Shown: piece by piece, positions 1 through 7,200 of the stretch | Numbering within the stretch: the stretch's first letter is position 1 | How the letters are laid out: each line of letters starts with the position of its first letter | Program-made: the position numbers and the translations under genes | Assembly (NCBI RefSeq): GCF_000224515.1 | Contig: NZ_AGAF01000263.1 | Location: 1 to 64,000 of the forward strand | DNA: 64,000 bases | Direction: 5' to 3' | From: Desulfosporosinus sp. OT | GTDB lineage: Bacteria; Bacillota; Desulfitobacteriia; Desulfitobacteriales; Desulfitobacteriaceae | Notes under the pieces: generated by a model | What the model was told of the DNA's origin: nothing | The model's database searches: none | The model's input: only the letters and a program-made list of their open reading frames with translations

Positions 1-38
1 CGGCCGTCCAAGAAGCTTTGGACCAAGCGCGAATATAA
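1..38 (+). CDS. C-terminal tail of a protein entering from the left edge
   Basis: An open frame enters from the left edge (first full codon at base 3) and reads AVQEALDQARI before TAA at 36-38. A perfect 16-bp terminator hairpin starts ten bases after the stop, which is why this frame is preferred over the other two. Eleven residues are too few to name the protein; the helical, charged tail is not diagnostic. Confidence 0.4.
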   Translation, partial: AVQEALDQARI

Positions 39-47
39 TTACTCACG

Positions 48-88
48 AAACGTCAAATGAAGCACTAATTAAGCTTCATTTGACGTTT
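48..88 (+). terminator. Intrinsic terminator after the left-edge gene
   Basis: A perfect 16-bp inverted repeat (48-63 with 73-88) has a 9-base A/T-rich loop and runs straight into ATTAGATTAAT. It lies between the left-edge gene and apbE, so it probably isolates apbE transcription from upstream. Confidence 0.7.
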
Positions 89-164
89 GATTAGATTAAT
101 AATCCAGTACAATCGGTATTTGCCACCGACTTCTGACATCTAAGTAAAGGGAGTATTATTGCTC

Positions 165-1094
165 ATGAGAACGTGTAACGCTAAAGAAAGCTTTGTAAAA
201 TCCCAACTATTTATGGATACAATGGTTAGCATTAAAATCGTAACTTCCCGAGGAAAATCGAAAATCGAAGAAAGTATGGAACGGGCCTTCGCAGCCTTTC
301 ACCACGTAGAATGTGTGTGTAGTCGGTTCAATAGCCAAAGTGAAATCAGCCACCTTTCTACACAAGTCGGTATTGCGGTCCCAGTCAGCCCTCTCCTTTT
401 TGAAGCAGTTCGCTTTGCATGGGAAGTCGCCGATTTTACCGAGGGAGCCTTTGATCCAACAATAGGTAATACCTTAGCGATGTACGGTTTTAATTGTAAT
501 TACCTGACAGGATACAAAACAATTCCAACAACCAACGCAGATACCTCTATCAGCTATCTTGATATTGAATTGAATAATGAAGAGCAAAAGATCCTTCTGA
601 AAAAACCATTGATCCTTGATTTAGGAGCTGTAGCTAAAGGTTTGGCTGTCGATTTGGCAGTCAAAGATTTAGCTCAATTTGAGGGATTTTTAATCGACGC
701 GGGCGGCGATATTTTTACCGGTGGGATGAATGACTATGATGAACCTTGGCGGATTGGCATTCGTCATCCGAGCAAAAACGATGAAATCATCCGCTCCCTT
801 CAACTCACCAATATGGCAGTTTGTACTTCTGGCAGCTACGAACGCGTTAGTCCTATCAGGAAAGATACCCACCATCTTATTAATCCCCACTCCAAGATTC
901 CCATGTCCGATATATTAAGTTGTACTGTGATTGCTCCTTTCACCATGCTTGCCGATGCCTTTTCAACAGCGGCTTTTATTTTAGGAAGAGAGAAAGGGTT
1001 GCAACAACTTGAACTCGCCGGACTTGGCGGCCTTTTAATAACCCCTACCTTAGAAATGTTTTTGACGAAAGAAATGAGGCGGTACCTGTTATGA
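165..1094 (+). CDS. apbE: FAD:protein FMN transferase, ApbE family
   Basis: ApbE proteins transfer FMN from FAD onto a threonine of extracytoplasmic flavoproteins such as RnfG, RnfD and NqrC, and need Mg2+. Family hallmarks are visible: an N-terminal F.MDTMVSI strand, SRFN..SEIS, FDPTIG, LDLGAVAKGLAVD, the DAGGDIF nucleotide-binding segment and HHLINP near the C-terminus. At about 310 residues it has normal family length. It has no lipobox or clear signal peptide, unlike many Gram-negative ApbEs, so it may act in the cytoplasm or be only peripherally attached. The start is ATG 165; a TTG at 159 is also open, with AAAGGGAG at 147-153 serving either. The stop overlaps the start of the next gene (ATGA), so the two are translationally coupled, which suggests that the membrane protein or a partner is its flavinylation target. 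Confidence 0.9.
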   Translation: MRTCNAKESFVKSQLFMDTMVSIKIVTSRGKSKIEESMERAFAAFHHVECVCSRFNSQSEISHLSTQVGIAVPVSPLLFEAVRFAWEVADFTEGAFDPTIGNTLAMYGFNCNYLTGYKTIPTTNADTSISYLDIELNNEEQKILLKKPLILDLGAVAKGLAVDLAVKDLAQFEGFLIDAGGDIFTGGMNDYDEPWRIGIRHPSKNDEIIRSLQLTNMAVCTSGSYERVSPIRKDTHHLINPHSKIPMSDILSCTVIAPFTMLADAFSTAAFILGREKGLQQLELAGLGGLLITPTLEMFLTKEMRRYLL

Positions 1095-1951
1095 CTTTCA
1101 ATACCACCGTAATCAACAATAAAGTTAATCCTGTCGATACTTCTTCCGGCCGTATTTTTCTTACCCCAAAGACCTACGTTCTGATCGTCCTGCTCATTAT
1201 CTCTGCGATTGCTGGGACGAACTCAGCCGACCTCAAGGGAATTTTAAATGTTGGAGTAGCCGCGATAACGGCAATCCTTTTCGATGGGATAATCTTTAGG
1301 TTCCAAAGCAGAAAAAAGTTATTCTCTGATGGAGGTGTTATTACCGGGCTGATCATTGCGCTTGTTTTAGATTCAACGACTCCCTGGCACATTGTCGCAG
1401 TAACCACAGTCATCGCACTTAGTTCCAAACATTTGTTTAATGTCAATAAGAAGCCTATCTTTAACCCCGCGGCATTCGGACTATTAGTTGCCATTTTCTT
1501 ATTCTCAAGTGAACAAAGCTGGTGGGGAGCCTTTCCTGAACTCTCGGTTTGGACAGTTGCTTTCTTGCTCATTGGAGGCTTCCTCGTAACAGAGCGGGTT
1601 AACAAGTTCCCTCAAGTCTTAGTCTTTTTAGGTGGCTATTTTGCCTTGTTACTGATCATGGGTTTTTTCGGCATTAGTCAAGCAGGCGATGCTCTTCGCA
1701 TTCCTTTTATAAATTGTGCTTTATTTCTAGCCTTTTTCATGGTAACGGACCCTCCAACTTCTCCTGGAAAGTACAAAGACCAAATTTGGTTTGGTATCAT
1801 TACAGCCCTTGCGTCCATCATTATTTACATTATTTTTGGTGGACTGTCCTATCTACTGATCGGGCTACTACTTGCTAATGTATGGAATGTCCTGCGAGTA
1901 TACATGGCTAAAGTGTTTTTTGCTTCAAGGGGACTTGAAAATAAAGTTTAG
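1091..1951 (+). CDS. RnfD/NqrB-like membrane subunit
   Basis: This polytopic membrane protein (286 aa, roughly nine hydrophobic segments) belongs to the NQR2/RnfD/RnfE family, whose members carry flavin in Na+/H+-translocating NADH or ferredoxin oxidoreductases. Family marks are FNPAAFGLL in the middle and FFMVTDPPTSP near the C-terminus, the latter very close to RnfD MATDPVTSP. I cannot find a convincing SGAT-type flavinylation threonine in the segment where NqrB/RnfD carry it; the residues there read SQAGDALRIP. No other rnf or nqr gene is in the window, so it works alone, with ApbE, or with a distant complex. Its 3' end overlaps the convergent histidine kinase by 44 bases. Assignment to the family is firm; the redox role is inference. 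Confidence 0.8.
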   Translation: MTFNTTVINNKVNPVDTSSGRIFLTPKTYVLIVLLIISAIAGTNSADLKGILNVGVAAITAILFDGIIFRFQSRKKLFSDGGVITGLIIALVLDSTTPWHIVAVTTVIALSSKHLFNVNKKPIFNPAAFGLLVAIFLFSSEQSWWGAFPELSVWTVAFLLIGGFLVTERVNKFPQVLVFLGGYFALLLIMGFFGISQAGDALRIPFINCALFLAFFMVTDPPTSPGKYKDQIWFGIITALASIIIYIIFGGLSYLLIGLLLANVWNVLRVYMAKVFFASRGLENKV

Positions 1952-3179
1952 TTCCTTGCCCTGGTTTGCTTTCAGCCCGTATAATACCCGAGTGTCCTTC
2001 AATAATCCACTTTGCAATGGACAAGCCCAAACCACTTCCACTCTCGGAACGAGTTCGTGACTTATCCGCCCTGAAAAAGCGGTCAAATATATACGGTAAA
2101 TCTTCTTCAGTGATTCCTATCCCCGTATCTTCTATAATGATTTCCACGCGTTGCCTTTGCTGTCGACATAAAACGTTAATCTTGCCGTCAACTGGAGTAT
2201 ATTTCACGGCATTATCTAATAAGATAACGAGCAGCTGGCGCAGTCGATCCGGATCACCCATAACGTTGATTTTCTCATCCGCACTAACGCTTAACTCAAT
2301 ATTTTTCGATTGCGCTAACCAGCGAAATTGCTCGACCACCTCATTGAGCATTATGTCAAAAGTAAAGTATTTAAAGGAAAATTCGGGTTCAACGGAACCG
2401 GAACGAGCTAAGGTTAAAAGCTCCGCCACTAATTTAGTCATTCTTTTGGCTTCGTTAAGTGCGAAACTGATCTTTTCACTTTCTTCCTCAATGGTCTTTT
2501 CAGGATGACGGTACAACAATTCAAGATTAGCTTGTACAACCGTCAAGGGTGTTCGCAATTCATGAGAGGCGTTCGCTACAAATGTCTGTTGTTTATGCCA
2601 AGAATTCTTGATGGGAACAAGCGCTTTCTGCGCCAAGAAACAACCCATTAGCAAGGAAACCCCCACTCCAACCAGACCACCCATAAGAAGAACAAGGAAT
2701 AAGCTATTCAGCATATTCCTTTCTGGTTCTATGTTTTGGATGACCTGCAAAACGCTCGCCGATTTTAGAGATTCAGGAAGCCCAGCTTTTTTCACAGAGA
2801 CGGTTAGAACACGATAAAAGTGATCCTGTATTGCTAGAGTTTTAACACCCTCACTACTTAAAGAGGCCTTAAACTGTTCTATTCCCATCATGTTGAAAGC
2901 TTCTTCAGGTGCTTTTGCCAACAACTGTTGGTTGGGGTCCCATAAAAGTAGAATATTGCGACGCACTTCTTCTCTTTCGCCCGTTGATTTATTCGAAAAA
3001 TCCTCAAATTGATCGCTCTGTTGATTCTCTGCTGTTTGGATCAAAGTGTTATCAAGTTCTACATACAACCGATATTCAGTATAAAAATAGATCGTCAACC
3101 CTAAGCTAATAAGCACGAATAACATGATTATAGAATTCAAGGTAACCAGACGAATCCGAGTTTTTTGAAACATGCCCAC
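1908..3179 (-). CDS. Sensor histidine kinase (OmpR-type partner)
   Basis: Class I sensor kinase: an N-terminal membrane segment (about residues 12-33), an extracytoplasmic region of about 130 residues, a second membrane segment (about 167-192), a HisKA helix with the phospho-accepting His in ASHELRTPLT, and a HATPase domain with LLDNAVKYTP, EDTGIGI and SGSGLGLSIAKW. The likely start is GTG 3179, eight bases after AGAAGGGAG; ATG 3173 is the alternative. The longer open frame upstream overlaps the regulator gene and is not coding. The signal is unknown. It follows the response regulator by five bases, so they form one operon. It is convergent with the RnfD-like gene and overlaps its end. Confidence 0.92.
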   Translation of the reverse strand: MGMFQKTRIRLVTLNSIIMLFVLISLGLTIYFYTEYRLYVELDNTLIQTAENQQSDQFEDFSNKSTGEREEVRRNILLLWDPNQQLLAKAPEEAFNMMGIEQFKASLSSEGVKTLAIQDHFYRVLTVSVKKAGLPESLKSASVLQVIQNIEPERNMLNSLFLVLLMGGLVGVGVSLLMGCFLAQKALVPIKNSWHKQQTFVANASHELRTPLTVVQANLELLYRHPEKTIEEESEKISFALNEAKRMTKLVAELLTLARSGSVEPEFSFKYFTFDIMLNEVVEQFRWLAQSKNIELSVSADEKINVMGDPDRLRQLLVILLDNAVKYTPVDGKINVLCRQQRQRVEIIIEDTGIGITEEDLPYIFDRFFRADKSRTRSESGSGLGLSIAKWIIEGHSGIIRAESKPGQGTKLYFQVPLKQKTL

Positions 3180-3184
3180 AGGAT

Positions 3185-3850
3185 CTACTCCCTTCTGAAG
3201 ACGTAGCCTACTCCCCGAATCGTGCGGACATATTCTGCACATTGCGACAACTTCTTGCGCAAGAAGTGCACGTAAACATCGACCATTGATATTGCAGCTT
3301 CGGAATCCAATCCCCAAACTCGGTCAAAAATTTGTTCACGAGTCAATATTTGTTCACGATTATATAAAAGGTATTCTAACAGTTCATATTCCTTGATCGT
3401 AAGTTTTAGCGGTTTTCCATCAACAAATCCCTCATGCTCACTGGAGCGAAGCGAGATGGGTCCATATCTAAGTTCGTCTTCATCTACTGGTCTATTACGC
3501 CGTAAAAGTGCCCTAACTCTGGCCAACAATTCTTCGACTGCAAACGGCTTCACTAGATAGTCGTCTGCTCCCACATCTAACCCATTAACTCGGTCCTGCA
3601 CACTATCTTTGGCCGTTAAAAGAAGAATCGGGGTATGAATTTCTTTGCTTCGCAATTCTTTTACGATCAACAGCCCACTTTTATGCGGTAGCATTATATC
3701 AAAAATAAGTAAATCATAAATATTTCGTTCAGCGAGGAATAATCCATTATCGCCATCGATGGCAAACTCCACCTCATAAAATTCTTCTTTCAGGATCGAG
3801 ATGAGTGTTTTCAATAAAGGCTGATCGTCTTCAACCACTAATATTTTCAT
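3185..3850 (-). CDS. OmpR/PhoB-family response regulator
   Basis: 221 residues with an N-terminal receiver domain (acidic pair EDD near residue 8, phospho-acceptor Asp in FDIMLP near residue 51, switch Thr in LLLTAKD, Lys in VKPFAVEEL) and a C-terminal winged helix (about 125-221; LTIKEYELLEYLL, REQIFDRVWG, VDVYVHFLRKKL, IRGVGYVFR). AAAGGAAC precedes the ATG. It is the first gene of a two-gene operon with the sensor kinase. Targets cannot be read from the sequence. Confidence 0.93.
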   Translation of the reverse strand: MKILVVEDDQPLLKTLISILKEEFYEVEFAIDGDNGLFLAERNIYDLLIFDIMLPHKSGLLIVKELRSKEIHTPILLLTAKDSVQDRVNGLDVGADDYLVKPFAVEELLARVRALLRRNRPVDEDELRYGPISLRSSEHEGFVDGKPLKLTIKEYELLEYLLYNREQILTREQIFDRVWGLDSEAAISMVDVYVHFLRKKLSQCAEYVRTIRGVGYVFRRE

Positions 3851-3955
3851 AACTTGTTCCTTTCAAGCTGCTGGTACTTCTATTTTTCTTAGACGAAGAC
3901 AAATATTTAATCTATCTGCATTCAAAAAGGACATCGCACTATCCATTATTCTACA

Positions 3956-4129
3956 TCAATTACTAATAACCTGTCCGTTAGTTAGTAGTTTCACGGAATC
4001 CATAAGCAAATATTCGACCTCACACCCTTTTACATACAATTCCTTACCTGAAGACTGTTCAACTCGACAAACATGCAGTATTCTATTTGTATTGCCCAAA
4101 TTCCAGCCATGGTATCTGAGGGGGTAAGG
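3956..4129 (-). pseudogene. Coding-like fragment without a start, possible gene remnant
   Basis: A minus-strand frame between TAA (4130-4132) and TGA (3956-3958) reads as amphipathic protein-like sequence, including GKELYVKGCEVEYLLMDSV, with no plausible start or ribosome site. It lies just downstream of the PhzF-like remnant and could be a distal piece of the same decayed gene, since PhzF C-termini alternate beta strands and glycines in a similar way. The resemblance is weak and could be chance. Confidence 0.25.
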
Positions 4130-4150
4130 TTAAGTGGTATGGACAAACCA

Positions 4151-4187
4151 AAACCCTGTAGTGCCATTTTTAAACACTGCAGGGTTT
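4151..4187. terminator. Hairpin between gene remnants
   Basis: AAACCCTGTAGTG (4151-4163) pairs with CACTGCAGGGTTT (4175-4187) with one mismatched position and a T/A-rich loop. Read leftward, it is followed by TGGTTTG. It probably ended a gene now decayed on the minus strand. Confidence 0.45.
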
Positions 4188-4253
4188 CCTTTCAATGTGA
4201 GAGTATTCTCTTCTTATCTCGGAAGTAAGTAACAACACATAAAATATGTTTTG

Positions 4254-4424
4254 CTAAGGTAAGAAAGTGCGAACGTGAAAATCACACTGAGAGTCTTCGG
4301 TTTCAGTCGTGAATACTTGAATACCCGTTACCTTTGCCTCACGGCTAAGTTCAGCAATCGCAGCAAGATCAGGACGCAAATGCCATATTGCCTCCAATGT
4401 ATTTAACGAAATAAATCGAGCGAT
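4254..4424 (-). pseudogene. Remnant of a PhzF-family isomerase
   Basis: The minus-strand frame from just after the stop of the small gene at 4425 to TAG at 4254-4256 reads about 56 codons, including LRPDLAAIAELSREAKVTG and IQVFTTETE then DFHVRTFLP. This matches the middle of PhzF-like proteins (YHI9/phenazine-biosynthesis-like epimerase/isomerase family): L.P.l.AIA.LSR..GI.VFT followed by DFHVR.F.P. The conserved EDPVTGSA block that should follow is missing, and so is the whole N-terminal half with its catalytic Glu. It is therefore a dead internal fragment. The best reading is an old deletion in this low-density stretch. Confidence 0.6.
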
Positions 4425-4616
4425 TTAATTTCTGGAGTTTATTTCATTCTCTAGTTCTAAAATCATATTATGGACGGATTTGTTAACCTCATCGTTAAAT
4501 TGGCTGCTCACACCATCATGTTTAAAAATGCCATTCCTCATGCTTTCTGCTACACGTTTAAATTTGTTGCGATGCACCTTGAGTGTTTTAGAGTTCATGT
4601 TAGTATAGATACTCAT
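4425..4616 (-). CDS. Small hypothetical basic/helical protein
   Basis: 63 residues from ATG 4616, which has AAGGAG eleven bases upstream; the frame extends further upstream but only the downstream ATG has a ribosome site. The protein is charged and helical (VHRNKFKRVAESMRNGIF, then VNKSVHNMILELENEIN), without cysteines, signal peptide or membrane segment. I do not recognise the family. It may form a coiled-coil dimer. It sits on the same strand as the 50-residue membrane peptide gene at 4760-4912, and the two could be co-transcribed. Confidence 0.55.
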   Translation of the reverse strand: MSIYTNMNSKTLKVHRNKFKRVAESMRNGIFKHDGVSSQFNDEVNKSVHNMILELENEINSRN

Positions 4617-4759
4617 TGCTTTTTTCTCCTTACTTGTGTTAAATAAATTTTGCTCCATTATTATACAGCTAATTATAATCATTATCAACTTCTTAATATA
4701 ATGTTTAAATATTTAGAATAACCAACCTCCTTATCGCTTATGTCAATAGTATTATCTAT

Positions 4760-4912
4760 CTACCCCCTTGATCGCTTCTTACTCGTAACCTTAAGTACTC
4801 CTAACAAAAAGATAATCATCCAGAGCCACCAAGGAGTATATGAGACAATCAACCTTGCCCCAAGCAACACCCCTTTAATTATAGAATTCACTATTACATT
4901 GGTGTCGAGCAC
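4760..4912 (-). CDS. 50-residue single-pass membrane peptide
   Basis: A minus-strand frame starts at GTG 4912, nine bases after a strong AAAGGAGG, and ends at TAG 4760-4762. An in-frame ATG at 4921 is too close to the ribosome site. The product has a short N-terminus, a hydrophobic stretch interrupted by GAR, then YTPWWLWMIIFLLGVLKV and a basic tail KKRSRG, the topology of a small membrane peptide with cytoplasmic positive C-terminus. I recognise no family. The tryptophan-rich core and excellent ribosome site argue that it is real. Confidence 0.5.
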   Translation of the reverse strand: MLDTNVIVNSIIKGVLLGARLIVSYTPWWLWMIIFLLGVLKVTSKKRSRG

Positions 4913-4921
4913 TTTTCTCAT

Positions 4922-5322
4922 CCTCCTTTCCCTCTCGCTTACCCATAATTCATTTTAGATCCGGAGCCTTTCTTAAAAGAAAAAAAGGGCCTTATTAAGC
5001 TGAGCCCATTGTTATACTTATGCTACATCTTCCCAAAAAACCACTGCGGGTACTTACTCGGTCTTAAATGTCAAATGGCCTCACTTCCTAGCTTATCTAA
5101 TAGAAGTGTCTAGCGTACAAAAGCTTTTGGGGTAAGAATTACAATCGGATGTGGCGACCGTTTCATACAAACTTAACAATTGACTTAGTAATAAACTTCC
5201 AGTTACCCTGCAAACTTTGTCCAAGATTTGGGATACCCAACTAACTAACCATATTAATTCACAACATAAAGGCTAAATGAAATTACCTTTATTTTACTCC
5301 TTGTGTCTCATAGTGAATGCGG
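4922..5322. other. Intergenic stretch without recognisable gene
   Basis: About 400 bases lie between the small membrane peptide and the lipoprotein terminator. On the minus strand a weak GGGC...GCCC pair at about 4986-5010 is followed by TTTTTTTCTTTT, a possible poor terminator. I see no coding frame with a ribosome site. Confidence 0.4.
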
Positions 5323-5323
5323 A

Positions 5324-5354
5324 AAGAAGGCTGCTCCACAGGAGCAACCTTCTT
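5324..5354 (-). terminator. Terminator of the lipoprotein gene
   Basis: AAGAAGGCTGCTCC (5324-5337) pairs with GGAGCAACCTTCTT (to 5354) with one mismatch and a short loop, 27 bases beyond the lipoprotein stop. The T tract is broken (TTCTTTCC). Confidence 0.65.
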
Positions 5355-5380
5355 CTAGCTAGGATAATCAAATCTATAAA

Positions 5381-5938
5381 TTACAGATTGCCATTCTCAT
5401 ATGCCTGTCGGGTCAAATTTCCTGGTTTTGCACTGAAATTTTTCGGAAGATATTCTTTATCAATTATGTCTTCATAGTTAATGTCACTGAAATAGTTACA
5501 AAAAGTAATTTCAACATATATCAATCTTCTGTTCTCCTTGTCAGCTAAAGCATAAACATAACCACTATCTCTGTTAGCCAAAACTGAACATACTGGATAA
5601 TCAAATCCTGTTGCATCATATATTAGATAATCCACTGAGGAATTCAAATTTTCCAATCTCTCGGTTTCCTTTTTATAATCTTCCGCATTACATGAATATA
5701 TAAGATATACAACATAGTTTGGGTCCCATGGATTATAGTAATAATAACAAAAGTCTTCTATATTCGCCGAACTCGGGATGCTTTGAGGGAATATTTCATT
5801 GCGATGCTTCCCTTCATTTCCAAGATATTCACTGTAATCCGAAATATCCATAGTCTTATCCTTTTCGGTGAACAAACCACAACTGCCGCAAATTAACATT
5901 GCTATTATTATGGAGAAAATTAGTAGTATCTTTCTCAA
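5381..5938 (-). CDS. Hypothetical secreted lipoprotein
   Basis: 185 residues beginning with a lipoprotein signal: MRKILL, a hydrophobic core, and ICGSC around residues 16-20 where Cys would be lipidated. The mature part is acidic and rich in Tyr/Asn (FCYYYYNPWDPNYVVYLIY), with later segments YVYALADKENRRLIYVEI and YEDIIDKEYLPKNF. I recognise no domain. It is probably anchored to the outer face of the membrane. It stands alone with its own terminator. Confidence 0.7.
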   Translation of the reverse strand: MRKILLIFSIIIAMLICGSCGLFTEKDKTMDISDYSEYLGNEGKHRNEIFPQSIPSSANIEDFCYYYYNPWDPNYVVYLIYSCNAEDYKKETERLENLNSSVDYLIYDATGFDYPVCSVLANRDSGYVYALADKENRRLIYVEITFCNYFSDINYEDIIDKEYLPKNFSAKPGNLTRQAYENGNL

Positions 5939-6211
5939 ATCTCTACTCCCTCAAACGGCCACTATACCCTTTCTTGGCCTAATTATTACATACACCTTAA
6001 GTAAAACTTGTCATAAACAGTCGATATGAACAAAAATGCTCCCGCCGGACGTGAGCACAATTAATCTAAGGATTCACGCTACGTTATCTCTGACAGCCAT
6101 CTTGATTTCTCCAGCTATCCAAAAGTCCTCTTTTATCGATTCAAAAGGTCTCCGCTTCCCCTTGGTAGAATAACCATATAAACAAACACCTTTGAGAGAG
6201 GAGAGAATTAT

Positions 6212-6298
6212 ATGGAGAAAACGGTTGTGATCGTTTACTTAGGTATTGCCATTATTATGGTTATTTCCGCTATTATCTTAGGACGTAGACCCAGCTAA
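6212..6298 (+). CDS. 28-residue single-pass membrane microprotein
   Basis: ATG 6212 follows GAGAGGAGAG (ribosome site about seven bases upstream) and the frame ends at TAA 6296-6298. The product is MEKT, then VVIVYLGIAIIMVISAIIL, then GRRPS: one transmembrane helix with an arginine-rich C-terminal end. Such peptides are commonly accessory subunits of membrane complexes (KdpF and CydX are examples), but the sequence resembles neither and no such complex adjoins it. Function unknown. Confidence 0.55.
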   Translation: MEKTVVIVYLGIAIIMVISAIILGRRPS

Positions 6299-6470
6299 TA
6301 CGTAAACGAAGATACTCAATGCTTCAGACTTTGTTATATTCAGTTTTCTGATAATACCCTTCAAGACTTGGAGCGACATTTTTCATAACCCATCTTGATC
6401 TTGCTTCCTCCCTTTTCAGTAACACTTGTCCTCTTCCACTCATAGACTGCCCTAAGGTGGTGAAGCGACA

Positions 6471-6644
6471 GTGTTATTGCGTTGCCCCAATTGCAAGTGC
6501 ATGGACCACTTAAGTAAGTGGATCAAATGTACAGCGGATACCTTAAAAATGGACCTTATTTCAGCAGCTAAATGTCCTGCTTATGTCTGTCCAAAATGCA
6601 AAAGTCCATCACCCACCGCAAGTATTCCACGTATTAACCACTAG
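6471..6644 (+). CDS. 57-residue zinc-ribbon-like protein
   Basis: GTG 6471 lies ten bases after AAGGTGG; stop TAG 6642-6644. Two cysteine knuckles are visible: RCPNCKC at residues 4-10 and KCPAYVCPKC at about 34-43, the spacing expected of a small treble-clef or zinc-ribbon fold. The region between is amphipathic. I do not recognise a named family. A hairpin follows at 6707. Confidence 0.5.
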   Translation: MLLRCPNCKCMDHLSKWIKCTADTLKMDLISAAKCPAYVCPKCKSPSPTASIPRINH

Positions 6645-6706
6645 CGGCTTCATAGCCTACCTGTTGAGATTCAGATCAAAATGTCATCATCCAGATTTAC
6701 TTTATG

Positions 6707-6738
6707 CCCCAGTGGATGTTTTCTGTTACCCACTGGGG
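6707..6738 (+). terminator. Hairpin after the zinc-ribbon gene
   Basis: CCCCAGTGG (6707-6715) pairs perfectly with CCACTGGGG (6730-6738) across a 14-base T-rich loop, about 60 bases past the stop. The following sequence, TATCGTTACCTTTAG, has no clean T tract. Confidence 0.4.
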
Positions 6739-6830
6739 TATCGTTACCTTTAGTACTTAAAAAATGAACATCACTGCTTCTTACAAGGAAGCAAAATCAC
6801 TTCATACAATGATATCTGTAGACTTAAAAA

Positions 6831-6850
6831 GGACCACTCGCAAGTGGTCC
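6831..6850 (-). terminator. Minus-strand intrinsic terminator with no visible gene
   Basis: GGACCACT and AGTGGTCC form a perfect 8-bp stem around a 4-base loop. Read leftward, it is followed by TTTTTAAG, the canonical form. No minus-strand gene lies upstream before the plus-strand genes to the right, so it may end an antisense or decayed transcript. Confidence 0.5.
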
Positions 6851-6870
6851 TTGACAATTGTGAAAACGGG

Positions 6871-7059
6871 ATGGAGTCATTAAGTAATATCCAGCTTTTA
6901 TTTAGGCAACTCTATAGATATGCCTGCGAGAATGATATAGTAGAAAAAGGTTATTTTGTGGAAATTGATAGAGAGAAACCTGAAAGTTTAGAAGTATTTT
7001 TACCGAAAAAGAAAGAAATCGGCTATAGGATAATGCAATTTCTAATTTTAATTTTTTAA
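6871..7059 (+). CDS. Small hypothetical protein, possibly truncated
   Basis: The frame from ATG 6871 to TAA 7057-7059 gives 62 residues that look like protein: MESLSNIQLLFRQLYRYA, then a strand GYFVEIDREKPESLEVFLP. The C-terminus ends abruptly in a hydrophobic run (MQFLILIF) within very A/T-rich DNA, as if the gene were truncated. The frame stays open upstream to GTG 6844, but that start lies inside a terminator stem. The ribosome site is weak. Family not recognised. Confidence 0.35.
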   Translation: MESLSNIQLLFRQLYRYACENDIVEKGYFVEIDREKPESLEVFLPKKKEIGYRIMQFLILIF

Positions 7060-7200
7060 TCGAATTTTAATTTTAGTCAAATCGTCCTTGAAGTTTTTCA
7101 GGATACAATTTACTCATACTCAATTGCGGACAAAAAAACACAAAAACTGTGATTAGTTTTTTACGCAAGCGAAATCCTAAAAAACAAGGGGGACATTATT

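Noticed and set aside
1174..1605. 143-codon open frame opposite the RnfD-like gene
   Set aside because: It lies wholly inside a well-supported membrane-protein gene, is low in complexity and has no ribosome site; a shadow of the plus strand.
3180..3317. N-terminal extension of the first histidine kinase
   Set aside because: It overlaps the response regulator, gives an implausible Cys/Arg-rich leader, and a ribosome site with GTG 3179 explains the true start.
4740..4958. 72-codon plus-strand frame
   Set aside because: It lacks a ribosome site and is antisense to the minus-strand membrane peptide, which has AAAGGAGG.
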